DNA of 64,000 nt from Malurus cyaneus samueli (lineage: Eukaryota; Chordata; Aves; Passeriformes; Maluridae), in NCBI GenBank assembly GCA_009741485.1, contig CM019238.1:10494701-10558700 (forward strand), in the 5' to 3' direction. The notes under the pieces were generated by a model. The model did not search any database, was not told the DNA's origin, and saw only the letters and a program-made list of their open reading frames with translations. This document shows, in pieces, positions 41,105 through 54,151 of the stretch; position 1 is the stretch's first letter; each line of letters opens with the position of its first letter. The position numbers and the translations under genes were made by a program.

Positions 41105-43743
41105 CCCCTTCTGGGAATAATAGATCCTAAACTTCCACTCTGGTAGCAGATGGGATAAATTGAAAGTGGTAAGAAAGGTTTAGTGGTACTGTTATTACAT
41201 GCAAATCAATTTGCAGCTTCTCATTTATATCCGTGGAATTTACTGCCATGGCAATTTAAGGGAATGAACTTGCGTAACATCGGGGGATGGCTGTACTAAT
41301 TGGTTACAATGGGTATTAAATATAAAGCATTGATGCTTTTTTTAATATATGATTGGTAGAGTAATATATGTCGACATTGGTGCTGTATTGATCAGTTGAT
41401 GTTCATCCTAATACAAATATTCTCATAAAAGAAGTGCTGATTCCTTTAAAAGTTAATGTAAAGCTGTGCATTTTCAGGTTGTTATGAATGTGTACCAGGA
41501 TGCACTTTTGACTAAAATGCTTGTATGCTTTTCTCACTCCTGTTATATATTCTTCTGTGAATGCACATCTCTGAATCTCAGCTAGCAGCCTCTATTTTCT
41601 GTCACGCTGGAAAATAACGTTGGAGAGTTCTGCTAACTTTGGGAAGCTGTGGGGCATTGTGATGCTGGAAGAACTGCTCAGCACTAAAGTTCCAGAGGTT
41701 TTTTTCTGTGACTTGAAAATAGATTTCTAATTTTAAGAGGCAGAACTGGAGTTGCTGTTGAGGACTGTGCTGCTGTGAGCTGAAATTACAAGAGATGTAT
41801 TGCATATGGGAATTATTCACTCAGTGCTGAAGCTATGGCACTTTCTTTCTTGAGCTTGCCTCTCTTACTCCTTTTACACCACAGCTGGCTAGGGTTCAGA
41901 GGTGGCATGGGGTTTAATGGCAAATAGAGTCAGTGTGAAACATTTTAAGAGGGCTGATGCCATTGTGGTAAAGCTGTTTGTATTTATGAAAATCTACAGG
42001 GTTCTACTTGAGCAGAGTACAAAGATGTGTCCTTGTTCTTGAACCAGGTGCCAGACAATGTCAGAGAAGCACTGTGGATGCCATGAAGTATTTTTAAGTG
42101 GGTTTTGAGTTCTAGAATGTGAAAATATAAATTATTTTTGCCATTAGCTAATCTTAAAGATTGGTTTTCTCCCATATACCTGAACTGACTCGGGAGTCTG
42201 TAAAGTCTTGCACAGGGAAGACAGCAGTAGATCTGGGAAACAGCCAGTGCCAGATGAATTCTGCACAGACAGGTGCATATGTGCTTATTTAGGTTCTCTT
42301 CCACAGACCTTGATTGTCTGTAGCTGAACAGAAATTGTCCCTAAAAGAGGATATGAAATGGATCTGGAGCCATAGTTAAAATCCTACCTGAGCTAACAGA
42401 AAAACACAGTCATTGAAGTTTGAATCAGCCCAAAAGGCTGAATTCAGTCTCCTGGTCCAACTTCTTAAAAGTCAACTTTCAAAAGATTTCCTTTGGGAGC
42501 ACACTGTCCCTGCATACATCTGTGCGATAAAGGCACTCAGAGTACACATCTTTGTTTCCTGCATTTTTATTTAATCTTCATTTTCTCTTCCAAGTTCCCC
42601 TGTTCCAGCAGGACTCTGTTGGTTTTGACTGAATTCTTTTTTGTTGTTGTTGTTTGCATGAAAACATTTTGTTGTGGTTGATTAAAAGGAGGTTTGATTA
42701 AAAAAAAATTAAAATAAACAAACTCCCTCCTCTCCATGGAGATGTGGCTCAGTAATAGGATTTTGGAATATCTCTAGAGGGAAGTATAAATCTTGCATCT
42801 TTGCATGCTGGAATGTAATCCATTAGTTATCCCCTAAGATCAGGGAATTTACATATGGTGCTTTTTTTTAATATGTTAATGAGTTTGGTTATTACCACTA
42901 GATCATCTTCATATGAAGGAACCTGAACTTTTTTTGCAGCAAAATTCATTGATTTCCCTCTTGATGAAATTTGGCAAACAGATAAAGGAGCACCTTCATC
43001 TTGTGGAGGCCACCTGCAGCTGGGGCTGGGAGGCTGCGCTGGCCTCTGTGATCTGCAGGACTGGGAACCATCTGATTGCACAGAATAATGCTGGGGAAAG
43101 TTGTGTGTAAGGTCACCTGCTGGAATACTTCTTTGAGATCTTGTTAAGCTCCAAGTTTCAAACAGTTGTATTAGAAATTAGAGGAACATTTCTGTGTTTT
43201 ACAGGCCCTTTACTCATTAGAGTCAAATCACCCATAATGCCTGATTTTTCAGTAGTTCTGCAAGTGTGAATGTGCCACTAAACTACAAAAGAAATGGAGT
43301 TTAATCCATCTGCTTGTTCTGCAGAGATTATTTTAGTTTTCTGTTGGAAAGCTAATCTTTAGAGAAATAGCTGTTTTTTCTCAGAAAGTAGAGGAGATTA
43401 ATAATTATTTACTGTCTTTATCCTTAATGATTAACACAATGCAATGCAAAATCTCCCTAGGACTAGACAGTGGCCTAACTACTGAGCATCTTATTTGGCC
43501 TTCAATACTCACCTTTTAGCTTTTTAGATTTTTGAAGAAGTTTTAGTGAAAACAGGTATGCACAATTCTTATTGACAGTAGATCAAAGAATTCCTTCAGG
43601 CTTCAAACATGGTCCTGAGCATGCCTTGTTCTTCTTAAGGAGCAGGAATGTACTTTTTGTGTTTTCTGTTTTTCTTTGGGATGTGACTGAGATCTAAAAC
43701 CAACCATGTCAAGGTTAGAGAGAAGCAAAAACTGAAATTTGCT

Positions 43744-43773
43744 TCTTTTTTTTGTTTTGTTTTTTTTGTGTTT
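43744..43773. repeat. T-rich run with TTTTG units
   Basis: T8-G-T4-G-T8-GTG-type sequence, a low-complexity pyrimidine-like run on the plus strand. No retroposon body is recognisable beside it, so it is described only as simple sequence. Confidence 0.75.
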
Positions 43774-45831
43774 GCTTGTGGTAGAGAAATAGAGCCAGAA
43801 ATGGGGGAGAGTTGACAGGAGGACAAAGGAGCATCCCATAGGACTGGAGAAATAGTCCAAAACAATTTCACTGTCTCAGCTGCTTACCAAGTCAGATAAT
43901 CACTTCATCTCTAGGCCGACCTAGAAAATAATGACTGAATTTTCTTTTATTGTTCATTTATTGCTTCATTTTTGTAAAAACAAAACTAGAAAAAAGCTCC
44001 TTTTTATTTGTGTTTTAGTTCATTGCATTGAGGTCAGTATAGAAATAGTTCTTGATTGCATGGTATGTAAGACACTTGATTGTACTGTACCTTGGTTTTA
44101 ACAAATAATATTTATTCTTACCATATAGTGTATGTTTTGCAAATAAATGGCATTATTCTGATAATAAAATGTTCTTCCTCTAAAAGAGTATTTCTGAGTT
44201 GATTTCATGACATTAAAATCAAATTTGATGGTATGAGCCAAAATACACACAGCTCCTGTGCCCAGGAGATGGGATGGCTTTAACAAAATGCCTTTAAGAC
44301 CATTTCCCATGTAAAGCTCTGACTGTGAATTTATTAAAGTTTATGCCATTGTGATTCAAAGTTGAGTTGTTCAAAAGCCCTTTTTTTAGAACAGGAGCTT
44401 GCTGTTACTTTGACCATAGAAGCCTAAGTATGCTTATGGATTGTTCATGCCAAATTACTGAGTTTAGAGAATTCCTTATGTGATTTAGAAGAGTAAAGAT
44501 TGAGACCTCAGTCAGGTGTCTTGGGGCTGTGAGCAGTAAGTTTTAAAGATCTGTTATCTATTTTCACATACAGCAGTCTGACAGCAAGTGGAGCATGCTG
44601 TGCTGTAAGTCTTAAGATGACCTGTTGGTACGTTATTCTGCTGATCTCAAAATTCATTTCTAAAATTATTTTCCACTTTGTTCACTCTTAGTGCTTTAAG
44701 AACATGGAAAGAAGGAAAACCACTCCTTTGTGTGTTTGAATTCATGATTATGGAGTAAGTTCCTCCTCTGAACCAGCTCGTTTGCACAATTCTGGTGGCA
44801 CCAAGGGGCCAAAATCCAACTGATCCCTGGTAGCTGTTGTGCTGCCAGCTCTTGGATGGTGTTGAAAGGGTGACGGGGTATTTGTGGGAGAAAGGAGGCA
44901 CAGTTGTGCTCTGCTGGGTTTTGGCTGGACACAGATCTGTAATGATCTATATCCTTCCAGTCTCTGTAGAAGCAGCTGCCAGTGTTCTCTATCTTGCACC
45001 ATGGCTGCTGTTTTTCATTCGTGCTTTCTGCAGAGTGCATTCTGTGCATTCTGCTTTCAAAAAAAGCTAGAAATACAATATCAAAATAGAAGCTAAATCT
45101 GTTAATTCTGTGTACCATGTTTTACAGTGACTGCAGTGTTAAGTTAGTCTTCTTATGAATGAGTTTGTTGAGTGGAATGAATGTTTGCATGTTTAGGTCT
45201 GTATTAATTGAATATATAATTTACATATCATTTGCTTTTCAGCTATGCTTTGGTTTTGTTTTCAGGTAATTGCTTAAGAAATGTTGCAGGACTTTTACAA
45301 AACAAGGCAAGAATCCTCTACATTAATTCATTTTCTGAACAGGGAAGATGTCAAGGGGTTTAACTCACCTTTGTCTTGGTAGTTCCTCTGTTTCTAAAGA
45401 TGCTGAGGAAAGAAAACACATAGTTTATGAGGATTGTCATTTTTCTTAATAGCTGAACTGTTCAGAAAGATTTTGTTTCTAAAAGATTTAACAGCACGAT
45501 TCCTTGGGACTCATTATTAGGCAGATCAATAGAGATCAATAGAGCTACTGTAAAACAAGGGCAAGGGAATATACAAAGTTACATCTGCTGACAGGTATAG
45601 GAATAGAATAAAAATAGTTAGGAATAAAAAAGCCCTTTTGGTTTGCAGCACTGGCTGGAAGGAATTATTTGTGAAGTGAAAATTCATGCACTTACTGACA
45701 TTTGAAATAGATTACTTCACTGTCCACAGTCTTAGTTTTAACTGAGACCCCACTTCTCTTCCTAAAAAAAAATTTAAAAAAAAGTTATCATTGATGTAGA
45801 TAAACCATTTGCAATACAATTTTTATCAGTA

Positions 45832-45867
45832 TAAAAAAAAAAAAAAAAAAATTTAAAAAAAAAAAAA
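45832..45867. repeat. A-rich low-complexity run (A19-TTT-A13)
   Basis: Two long A runs separated by TTT, preceded by a related AAAAAAAAATTTAAAAAAAA block at about 45765-45783. It could be the decayed tail of a retroposed sequence, but nothing upstream is recognisable as a source element and no target-site duplication was seen, so it is called simple A-rich sequence. Confidence 0.85.
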
Positions 45868-48800
45868 CCCTGCAAGATGTTTGAGCTGTTCATTTCATAC
45901 CAAGCCTGTTTATTCAAGACAATGCAGCACTGTCTCTCTTTACAGATTTGCTCATTGTATCTTGCATTCTTCATTTTTAAAGATACAGGTATTTGACAAG
46001 CAGTTGAATGGAGTAGTGATCTTGGCCAGAAAGCAAGAGAGAAATTTTGAACTGTAAAATGTCTCAAAATAGAGCAAGTGATTTGGGAGTGAACATGGGA
46101 AGAAATTCTCATTTAGTGTGTTTGCAGTATGGAAGGAGCACTGATACTTGTCTGTGGTCAGGCCTCTGAGCATTGTGGACATGTCCTTTGATTTGCCCTT
46201 TGATGAAAGGATCCTGTGGTCCCTGTTCTTCCATGGGAGGGCCAAAACCTCACCCAGAGCTCCCCTCCCTTCACAAGGTTACAGACTCACTGTGTAACCC
46301 ACCCCAGCTGAAGTGCTGGGAAATCATCTCCTCCCAGCAGGGCAGACTCAGGTACTAAAAGCTCCATGATCCTGCACTGAAATACATGAAGGAGCAATTT
46401 TCACTAGGAAATGAAGAAAAACTGGGGGGATGGCCTTTAGGACCTGCCTTCCTTTGCAGCACAAAGGATCCGGCTCCACAGCTATTTCAGCTGTACGTGC
46501 CTGTGGGAAAGGAGGCAGGATTTACATCTATTGCAATCATTCTGTGCTAATCTGCAGGGAATATTAGAGACAAATTGTCTGACATTTAGGTTTAGAAGTA
46601 GTTCCCTAAATACCCAAAGTGTATTACTGCTAATGCTTTGATGCTAATTTGGTATGTTGTTAATATCCCTGCTTCTCTCAGGGATAATGGTGAAATGCTG
46701 CACTTCAGAGACTTGGGCTGGGATCTGTGGTTCAGCTGGTGTAAATCCATGGTTGTCCTGCCTTTTGTGTGGTTAATCCAGGTTTACATCTGTGAAACAG
46801 AGAACAGAGTTTGTTGGCACACTTCTTTGTTTTGTTTTAATAGACTTGGAAAGATGAGCCAAATTCTGACTGCTGATCCATGTTTTTTACACTCATTAGG
46901 ATCCATGGGATTGGCACAGATATGTCAGAAATGAAGATTTAGCACTTCACAAATTTTTTTCTGTACTTCTGTAAACTATTTATTGCTTATGTTGAGTTCA
47001 GTGGATGTTAGGTGAGGCTTGTATATACTCTGAGGGCAACATGACTCTGCCTATATAGAAAAAATTTATTTAAGAATGTCAGACACCCTTGCAGTTAGTT
47101 TTGAAACAGCAATACTATAGATCAATCTGTTGTGTTCTTTTTATTCCAAGAAAGTGGTTAAGAGGAAACACTCCAGTATACACTGACTTACAGTTATCCC
47201 AAGGGCATTAGCTAACTTATGATGATGGAGGAATGCCTCAAATAATCTTGCTCCAGTAAATCTTCCTCTGAAAGTAGTGACTGTAGTGTGGGGGTGTCCA
47301 GGACCCGGAGCTTTAGCAGTTCACCAGGGCTAAGCTGCCATTAACAAATACGACCAGCACGTCAGCAGCCTTTAACAGACACACTGCTGTGCTGAGCATA
47401 GCTAAAGGATCTCTTGTTTGGTCCCTCAGTTTACTGCATTTGACTGGTGTCTGGGAAATGGACACCTTTGTTTCTGCAAAACTGTAGTTAAGCCCATGAG
47501 ATGGGAAATAGAAAAGATGGTCTTGGTGGAGAGCAGGGGCTTAGGGCTGCTGCTGAGAGCTGTGGGGTTTTTTCCTGCTATAACTCCCCTTGACCTTGAC
47601 CAGGGTTCTGTCCTCATTTAAAGTGAGGATATTACTTCTTTAGTTTTCAGGAATGTTGTGACAATAAAATCACCTGGTATTGGGGAAGAACTCCAAGAAG
47701 GGCAAAGAAAGAGTACAGATAGAAAAAGCTTTGACCTGAATTTTTGCCTCAGGGACCTTGCCTTTTGGGCTCTGAGCCTGACTGCAAACACAGAGACATT
47801 TAATTGCACAGTCCACAGACATATGCTATTGTGCATTGAAAGTCAGACAATATTAATGTCCCAGAAAAGAGAACCACAGGGCAAAGTTTGCACCATTTTC
47901 CATGCTTGTTGGAAACACTGTCACTGGAAGGAATTCATGTGCTGCCATTTTACATTCTCTCTACAGTGTTTGTCATGTGAATGAGTTATTAAGCTGTGAA
48001 TGCCTCATATATTCTGTAAATTACAGAGTAGAAACATTCGGCACTACTATTTTGACCTTTTCAGCATTCTGTGATTTGCTGGGCATGCCATTCCACATCT
48101 TTTGTTTACGGCCTCACTAAAATGAAGGGATGGAGCTGAGTGGGCAAACAGTCAAAATATACGGGGCTGGGAAAGGTCAGGGTCATGCATCACAGCACTG
48201 CTGTGCAGTGGGCAGGGAAGATTAAAATCTTCACTAAGCGTTCTCGTGATTTTTCCTTCTTCACTGAAAAATAATAGAAAACTGTGTTTTGTAATCTGTT
48301 CTAAAGGCAGCAGTGCAGAAAATGAAGACTGATGGTATAATTTCTATTTCTTAAAATTTCAATATCGAAATGTCATGATCTTAGAGGCTGTGAAAATCAA
48401 AGCTGTCATAGTCCTTCAAAAGAAGTGAGATGGAATTCTGCTCACCAAATCTTTGCTTCATTTAATCCATGTTTGATAAATGTTGCTCTTACCTTCATCC
48501 TCAATACCCTTGTGTTTGTCTCCATCCTGCAGAAACAAATAGTTTGTATTAGGTAATTGAACTTCGACCATTAGAACGAGGCTGAGATACAGTTTTCGTG
48601 TGAGATATTGCAAGCCAATGAAGACCAAATGAAAGACAAGCCAAAGCTTTCTGTTGAAATTAAGAGATATTTTTATTACCTGCTGAAGATACACGTTACA
48701 TGACTTCCCAGGACCCCTAATCAGATGGAAAGTAAAAAAAAGAGGAAGCAGTAATCTGTAGAAAGACAGCAGATACTCTGATTTCTACCATACATTTTTA

Positions 48801-51800
48801 GTTTAAAACAAGCCACACAGTGAATGATTTCTTTAACTTCGTACTACTGAGTATGTTTTTATTATCTGCTTATACTATATGAGAATCTTACTAATTTTAA
48901 CATGCTTGGCTCTAGTCCCATGAATAAGTGAATATAATTAGTCATGAAAACATCCACAGAGATCCCATTGATGCACAGTCAGGTGTGCAGTTACTTCAAC
49001 TCACAGGAGCCTAAACACTTACTCAAGCAATGCTTTATATTACTCAAACACAGATTTCTCTGATGGTCTTGCACATTGCATTAATTAAAAGGCCTAAGAA
49101 AATTTCATTTCATATCCAGCAGAGTTGCAAGTTTAGATGTGCTGCATATGCTGCTATTAAAATCTCAATGATGAAGTTTGTAAATGGTGCTACATGCTTT
49201 CCTGGGCAAATGTGATGTAACCCCTTGCAAACTCAAAAGTGTTTTTCACATTTCTCTGATCAAGCTTAGTGGTTTGAGTTGAGAATTTAATATTCAGGAT
49301 GCAGTAATTTTAATTTTAAAAAGAAAAACAACTGGTGTGTTTAGTGTGCTTTTTCATTGCTAGTGAGTTGAGTAAATATTAGCAAATCCTCTATTCTGTG
49401 AATTTTGCTCTCTTTATGAAGAAAAAGATTGTCCATGGATCTTTCCTTGAATACACCTTCTAAATGCTTCTGGACTTGACACTCTATTTTGAGCAGTTTA
49501 TTGCCAAGTCCTGAATATGCAGGAGTTGAAAAGTGAAGCTGTTATGATTGGGCAGGCTGATCAAATCAGGATTTGTGTTATCCAATTACATTACTGTTAA
49601 CTCTTTTTAATGATTTCCTGATCTGCATTGATGAATTTGAAATCCAATTTATAGATAATATTCTGCAGCCTGTCATTCCAATCATTGATATTAACTAACA
49701 TTGTGGGCAGAAAACTGCTTTGCTGTAACATTTGAGCATTGCCCCAATGCAGTGAATGCAGATAGAATAGGCAGAGGATTGTTTGTAGGTGCAGTGGGTG
49801 CTTGTGGTTTAGTTTTACCTGAATTACCTGCCTTTCCTGCTTAACTCACTTAGAAACTGAGTTGCAGAGACTGCACGGTGTGCAGTAAAGAGCCTGCTTT
49901 ACTAAGGATCGTTGACCAAACGCTTTTATTTAGAGCTGTGGTTTAACTTTTCTAAATATCACCTGGCACAGCGAGTGGTGTGTAGATATCGAATTGTTAT
50001 TCCCCCTGTGGGCACATTGCCTCTGAGAGGAGATCTGTTGCATTTGAGCAGTTAGTCAGAGGCAGGCAAGCATGCTCCTTCTCTCGGGGTCAGGATTTTA
50101 AACCTCAGCCTCTCACAATTCAGCTCATCCCTTCACAGCCTGACCTCTCTTGTGTGAAATGCCTCCTCGGTCAGAAAACTCCTCGAAAAACTTGTGATTC
50201 CTAACACCTACATTTTTTAGCAGCATTTGGGGATTATCAGCCGTAGTTTTGCCTGTAAAAAAATCAGGAAATCCACAAGTGCATCACAACACTGTAGTGT
50301 ATAACAACAGGTGTGGCTGTCTTAGGTTATTAGAAGAGCTTTTTAAGAGAAGACATCAGTAAATCCCCCTTGGGGATCTGCAAGTGTCTTGTTTTCTGGG
50401 CTCATGCTGTATCAGGACCTTGGTTCCCACCTGTCTTGTACAATAAGCTGTGCCATCTGTGTAGTGAGGTGTTCTACCAACATCTCAGCAAAACTGGCCA
50501 TGCAGATTCATTTTTTTTTCTGTGTGATGCAGGGCTCCTCTGCAACTAATGGTGCATGTGCATAATTGTTTTGTTTCCTCTTCCATAGTTACTTACCTTA
50601 CAACCTCAAGCACTGAAATCCTTGTCAGAATTTTCATTAATCTTGTTTCTAAAACCACATTAATTAAAATTACAAATACCTGTTGACCAAGAGAGCCTTG
50701 GGAAATTCCTGCTGCAAAAAGTGTTTTTGAATTGTGATTCTGTTATCCTACATAACCATCTCAAATTACATCATGTTCAGAAAGATAATTTTAAGTGTTT
50801 GGGGAGCTGTTACCAGAAGTTTGGTGTATGTTGACTTTTGGCACAGCAAAAATTAGATGACAAATGAGAGGAGTTGAGGGTGTAAATTATTCCTGTTCCT
50901 GATGGTATGAATAGGATACATTTTGTCTAGATCTTTGGGAATTTTAGAAATATATGTGAGGGGATTTCTTGCTGGGTTTTGTTGTTGTTCTTCTAATGGA
51001 AACCAGAGAAACATTTTTAAGCACGTCTTTGGGATTTTTTTTTTTGACCAGACAATATTGAATGATTATGAGATCAAAAGTGGGCAGCATAACAGCTGGC
51101 ATGAGTAAAAACTTGTATTTTTTTTGCTATATCCCTGATTGAAATCACCAGTTTTCAAAGCCGATGCTGACTCTGTTGAATCTAATTTAGTGCCTGCATC
51201 AACTCAGTTGAAGTGTAAGTGTAACTGGGAAGGGAACCAATGTTCTCTAGCAGAATGTCACATCTGCAGTGTCAGACACGTGAGTCCCCACAAACACCTG
51301 TTTTAATAAACAGCCAATTTGCTAATGCTCAGTTATGCCCACAAATAGCATCTGTTTTTGGCCAGTTGTCTACCTGAATATAGCATCCTTCTTAATCAGT
51401 GAAAGCCTCTGTTGCATAACTAGTCTGACTCATTTTCCACCCAGAGATGGGAATTACCCACTCTGCTCTCTGCCGTTAATATCCTTGAGGGAATTGGTGG
51501 AAAATAGAAAGTCTGCTGGAACGGTTCCACCCTCCCTTCCAAGCAAATAAAGCTGTCAGGGCTTTGATATGTATATAAAAATAAATACATTTTTAGAGCT
51601 GTGTGTTATTAAAATACCACATTGGCTGAATGATAATTAGTGATGGACCAGTGGAGCACCCAGGGCATTCCCACGGTGGATATTGCTTTAATGATGGCTC
51701 AAAACAAATTCCCATGCATTTATAGTGAGGTTGAATGCTGGTGAGAGAGAAACAGCAGAAACCTTCCTGATACCTGGAAGCCAGCACCGTGTTATCAGCT

Positions 51801-53996
51801 AAAAGGAGCCTGGACAGCTGATCCATCTAACCTGGCATCACTCGTCCCACTGTGCTAAATATGTGCCGTGCACTGTTTGCCCATGGACATTGAGGAGAGC
51901 TTGGCATAAGGGCACAGGAAAAACTTAATGTTCTTCCTCAGGAAAATTTTGTATCTTCAGGCTGAAATTGCGGTTCTAGTAATAAATTCTGTGTATGAAG
52001 GCTGTGTGTACAGCCTTATGGTGCCAATAAAGGAGTAAATAAAACTATTACACTATATAATCTCTAAATAATATCCTGCCTTCTCCTTTGAATGAAACAA
52101 CCTCGTGGGAGAAATAGTGGTGATAGGGCTAATCCTTTTCTCTTCCTGCCATGCCCCATTACTAACTACAGGGATGCAGTAGAAATGGATTCAGGTATTA
52201 AACTGTTTTATTGCTTTTCTTATTAAACATTCCTAATGGGATTACAAGTAGAGGCCATTGCACTTAGGAATAAAGCAATTTCTCACCTCTGCCCACGCAT
52301 GTAGTAAGTAATATATTGTCTGCTATGCAGTTATTACAAGAATTAAATTGATGATACAAACCCAGGCAGGAGTGAGGGACTAGAGAGACAAAGCAATAAA
52401 CCAGCAGGATTTTGGCAATTTTAACAGCAACTGACCATATACCTAATACAATAACCTGAAACAGTATAGTAATATAGCCAGGAAGAAGGGAATCTCCAAC
52501 CCAGTAAAAGTGGAGCCGTGACTTAAACCTTGATGTAAATTTTTCTAAGCCAACATTTACTGCGTTTTAGCAAAAGACTAAATCTTTCATCTTCCATGGT
52601 AATTCTGCCCAGCAGATTGTTTTGATGGGAAATCAGCTGAGTGGAAGCCAATTCAAACTGCTTGTGGCTTGAATTATATTTTATAGAAATCAAGCTGCCC
52701 AAAATGATGCAAAAATGTGGTTCTGTAGCCCCTGATTAATAAACAAGATGGAGCTGATTATTCACTTACATTACATTTTCAAGAAGTACTCATGCAGTCT
52801 AAACTGTCTGCTTAGTGAGAGATGAAGCCACCAGTCCCTAACCCTCTTCTGTAACTGAGCAACCAGCAATGGTAGATGTTTACATTCTGAGTCCATAATG
52901 CACCCTGACAAGGGAGGTCACTGGATGGAGGTAGGCAGAAATAAAATTAAAATTGAATAAAAACAGCTGAAGGCCTGGGACAAAATTGCAACATTCTGTT
53001 TTTATTTTTGAGACATCTGGGCTCACTGGGATTTTCTGAATGTCTCTCACCAAAGTTGCATATTAAGTACCTTGAAAGCAAATGATGCAGCACAGGAGGG
53101 AGTTGGCGACTTGCTGTGTACTGAGCAGAGATTTCTCATTTCATCCATCATTCACAATGTGCTGCAGTTCTTCCAGAGCTACTGAGCTTATCTAACATAG
53201 GGTGGAACAGGACCAAGAGCTCCATTTGCAGTGTGTGCTTTGCCTCTGAACTGAATGTGATGAGGTGGTTTGTAATTGCTGGGTTTAGTAGCATGGTTTA
53301 ATCCTATAGAGGATAGTGGCTGTGCACTCGGCTTTTTAGGATACATGGAATTATGGGCTTTCAGAAGTCATGAATTGGGTATTTATAAATCACAAGATTG
53401 ATTTACCTATCAGACTCAGAGGGCTTTTTCCCTTTTGTTTCCTGTAAACATAGATTGCACTCTACCTGTAAGTACATCATTAGAACTGCACTTTAAGAAC
53501 TGCTATCCAGCTTCTCCATTTCCCACAGTGTATCCCAAAAAGCTTATGTTAATGGATTTATGGCTTTCCAGGTCATCCCACATCTGACTATCCACACAAC
53601 AGAAAGCAGGATGTACAATCATTTACTCAGAGTAGCAGTAAAAAAATGCAGCCAAGTTTTGCAAGCTTACTTAATAGCTGGCCATCCTTGGGAGCTGGGG
53701 ATGTTTGAGCTGATCTCTCAAGACCCTTCCTGGTTCAACATCCATTGTGTCATGATTTAAGAAGCTGGAGAAACAAAATGATCGAGGCTCATGGTAAAAT
53801 CCCAATGTGTTGATGAATTTGGCAGCATTCCTCTTTCTTTCTGTTCACCTCTTAGTTGCAGTTAATTTAAATTCCATGATCAAATTATTAAAATAGCTTT
53901 CATTTGTCAGCTTCTTAAATGCACTTCTGATCTTTGCTGTTGAAATGTATCAATGTGTGTGGCTGGAGAGGTACAATCATCTGTAGTGCCCAAAAT

Positions 53997-54151
53997 TACA
54001 GAATTGTAGAATAGTTTGGGTTGGAAGGGACCTTTAAATGTCATCTAGTCCATAATCTCTATGAGGAGGAGGGACGTTTTCAACTAGATCAGGTCCCTCA
54101 GAGCCCTGTCCACCATGACCTTGAATATTTCCAGTGATGGGGTCATGCTCA
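53997..54151 (-). mobile_element. CR1 non-LTR retroposon, truncated 3' end fragment
   Basis: The segment starting GAATAGTTTGGGTTGGAAGG and running through GACCTTTAAATGTCATCTAG is a clear match to the 3' untranslated end of avian CR1 read in reverse complement. The later pieces AACTAGATCAGGTCCCTCAG, CCTTGAATATTTCCAGTGAT and GGGGTCATGC follow the same consensus with substitutions and small indels. At the left edge, ATTGTAGA/ATAG is the reverse complement of the short ATTCTATG-like tail repeats of CR1. The element's 3' end is therefore on the left and it lies on the minus strand, antisense to the host gene. It is about 150 bp, has lost the reverse transcriptase region, as most CR1 copies have, and cannot move. 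The right border is approximate. Confidence 0.88.

Larger units (their letters stand above)
41105..53996 (+). other. Intronic DNA downstream of the exon, first part (no gene found)
   Basis: Inferred first part of the intron after the receptor exon. Open frames are short on both strands (the longest, 140 codons at 44696-45118 on the minus strand, overlaps others in different frames and has no recognised domain). It has a TTG run (42641-42655), a T-rich run (about 43744-43767), an A-rich low-complexity stretch (45765-45867) and T runs near 50513 and 51037. The expected next exon, coding for the rest of Ig3, was not found. Confidence 0.55.

Noticed and set aside
42410..42490. Possible old interspersed repeat (CTCCTGGTCCAACTT segment)
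   Set aside because: The match to any avian repeat consensus was too short to support, and a library search would be needed.
44696..45118. 140-codon minus-strand frame with other frames nested in it
   Set aside because: No recognised domain, and several frames on both strands are equally open here. Judged non-coding.
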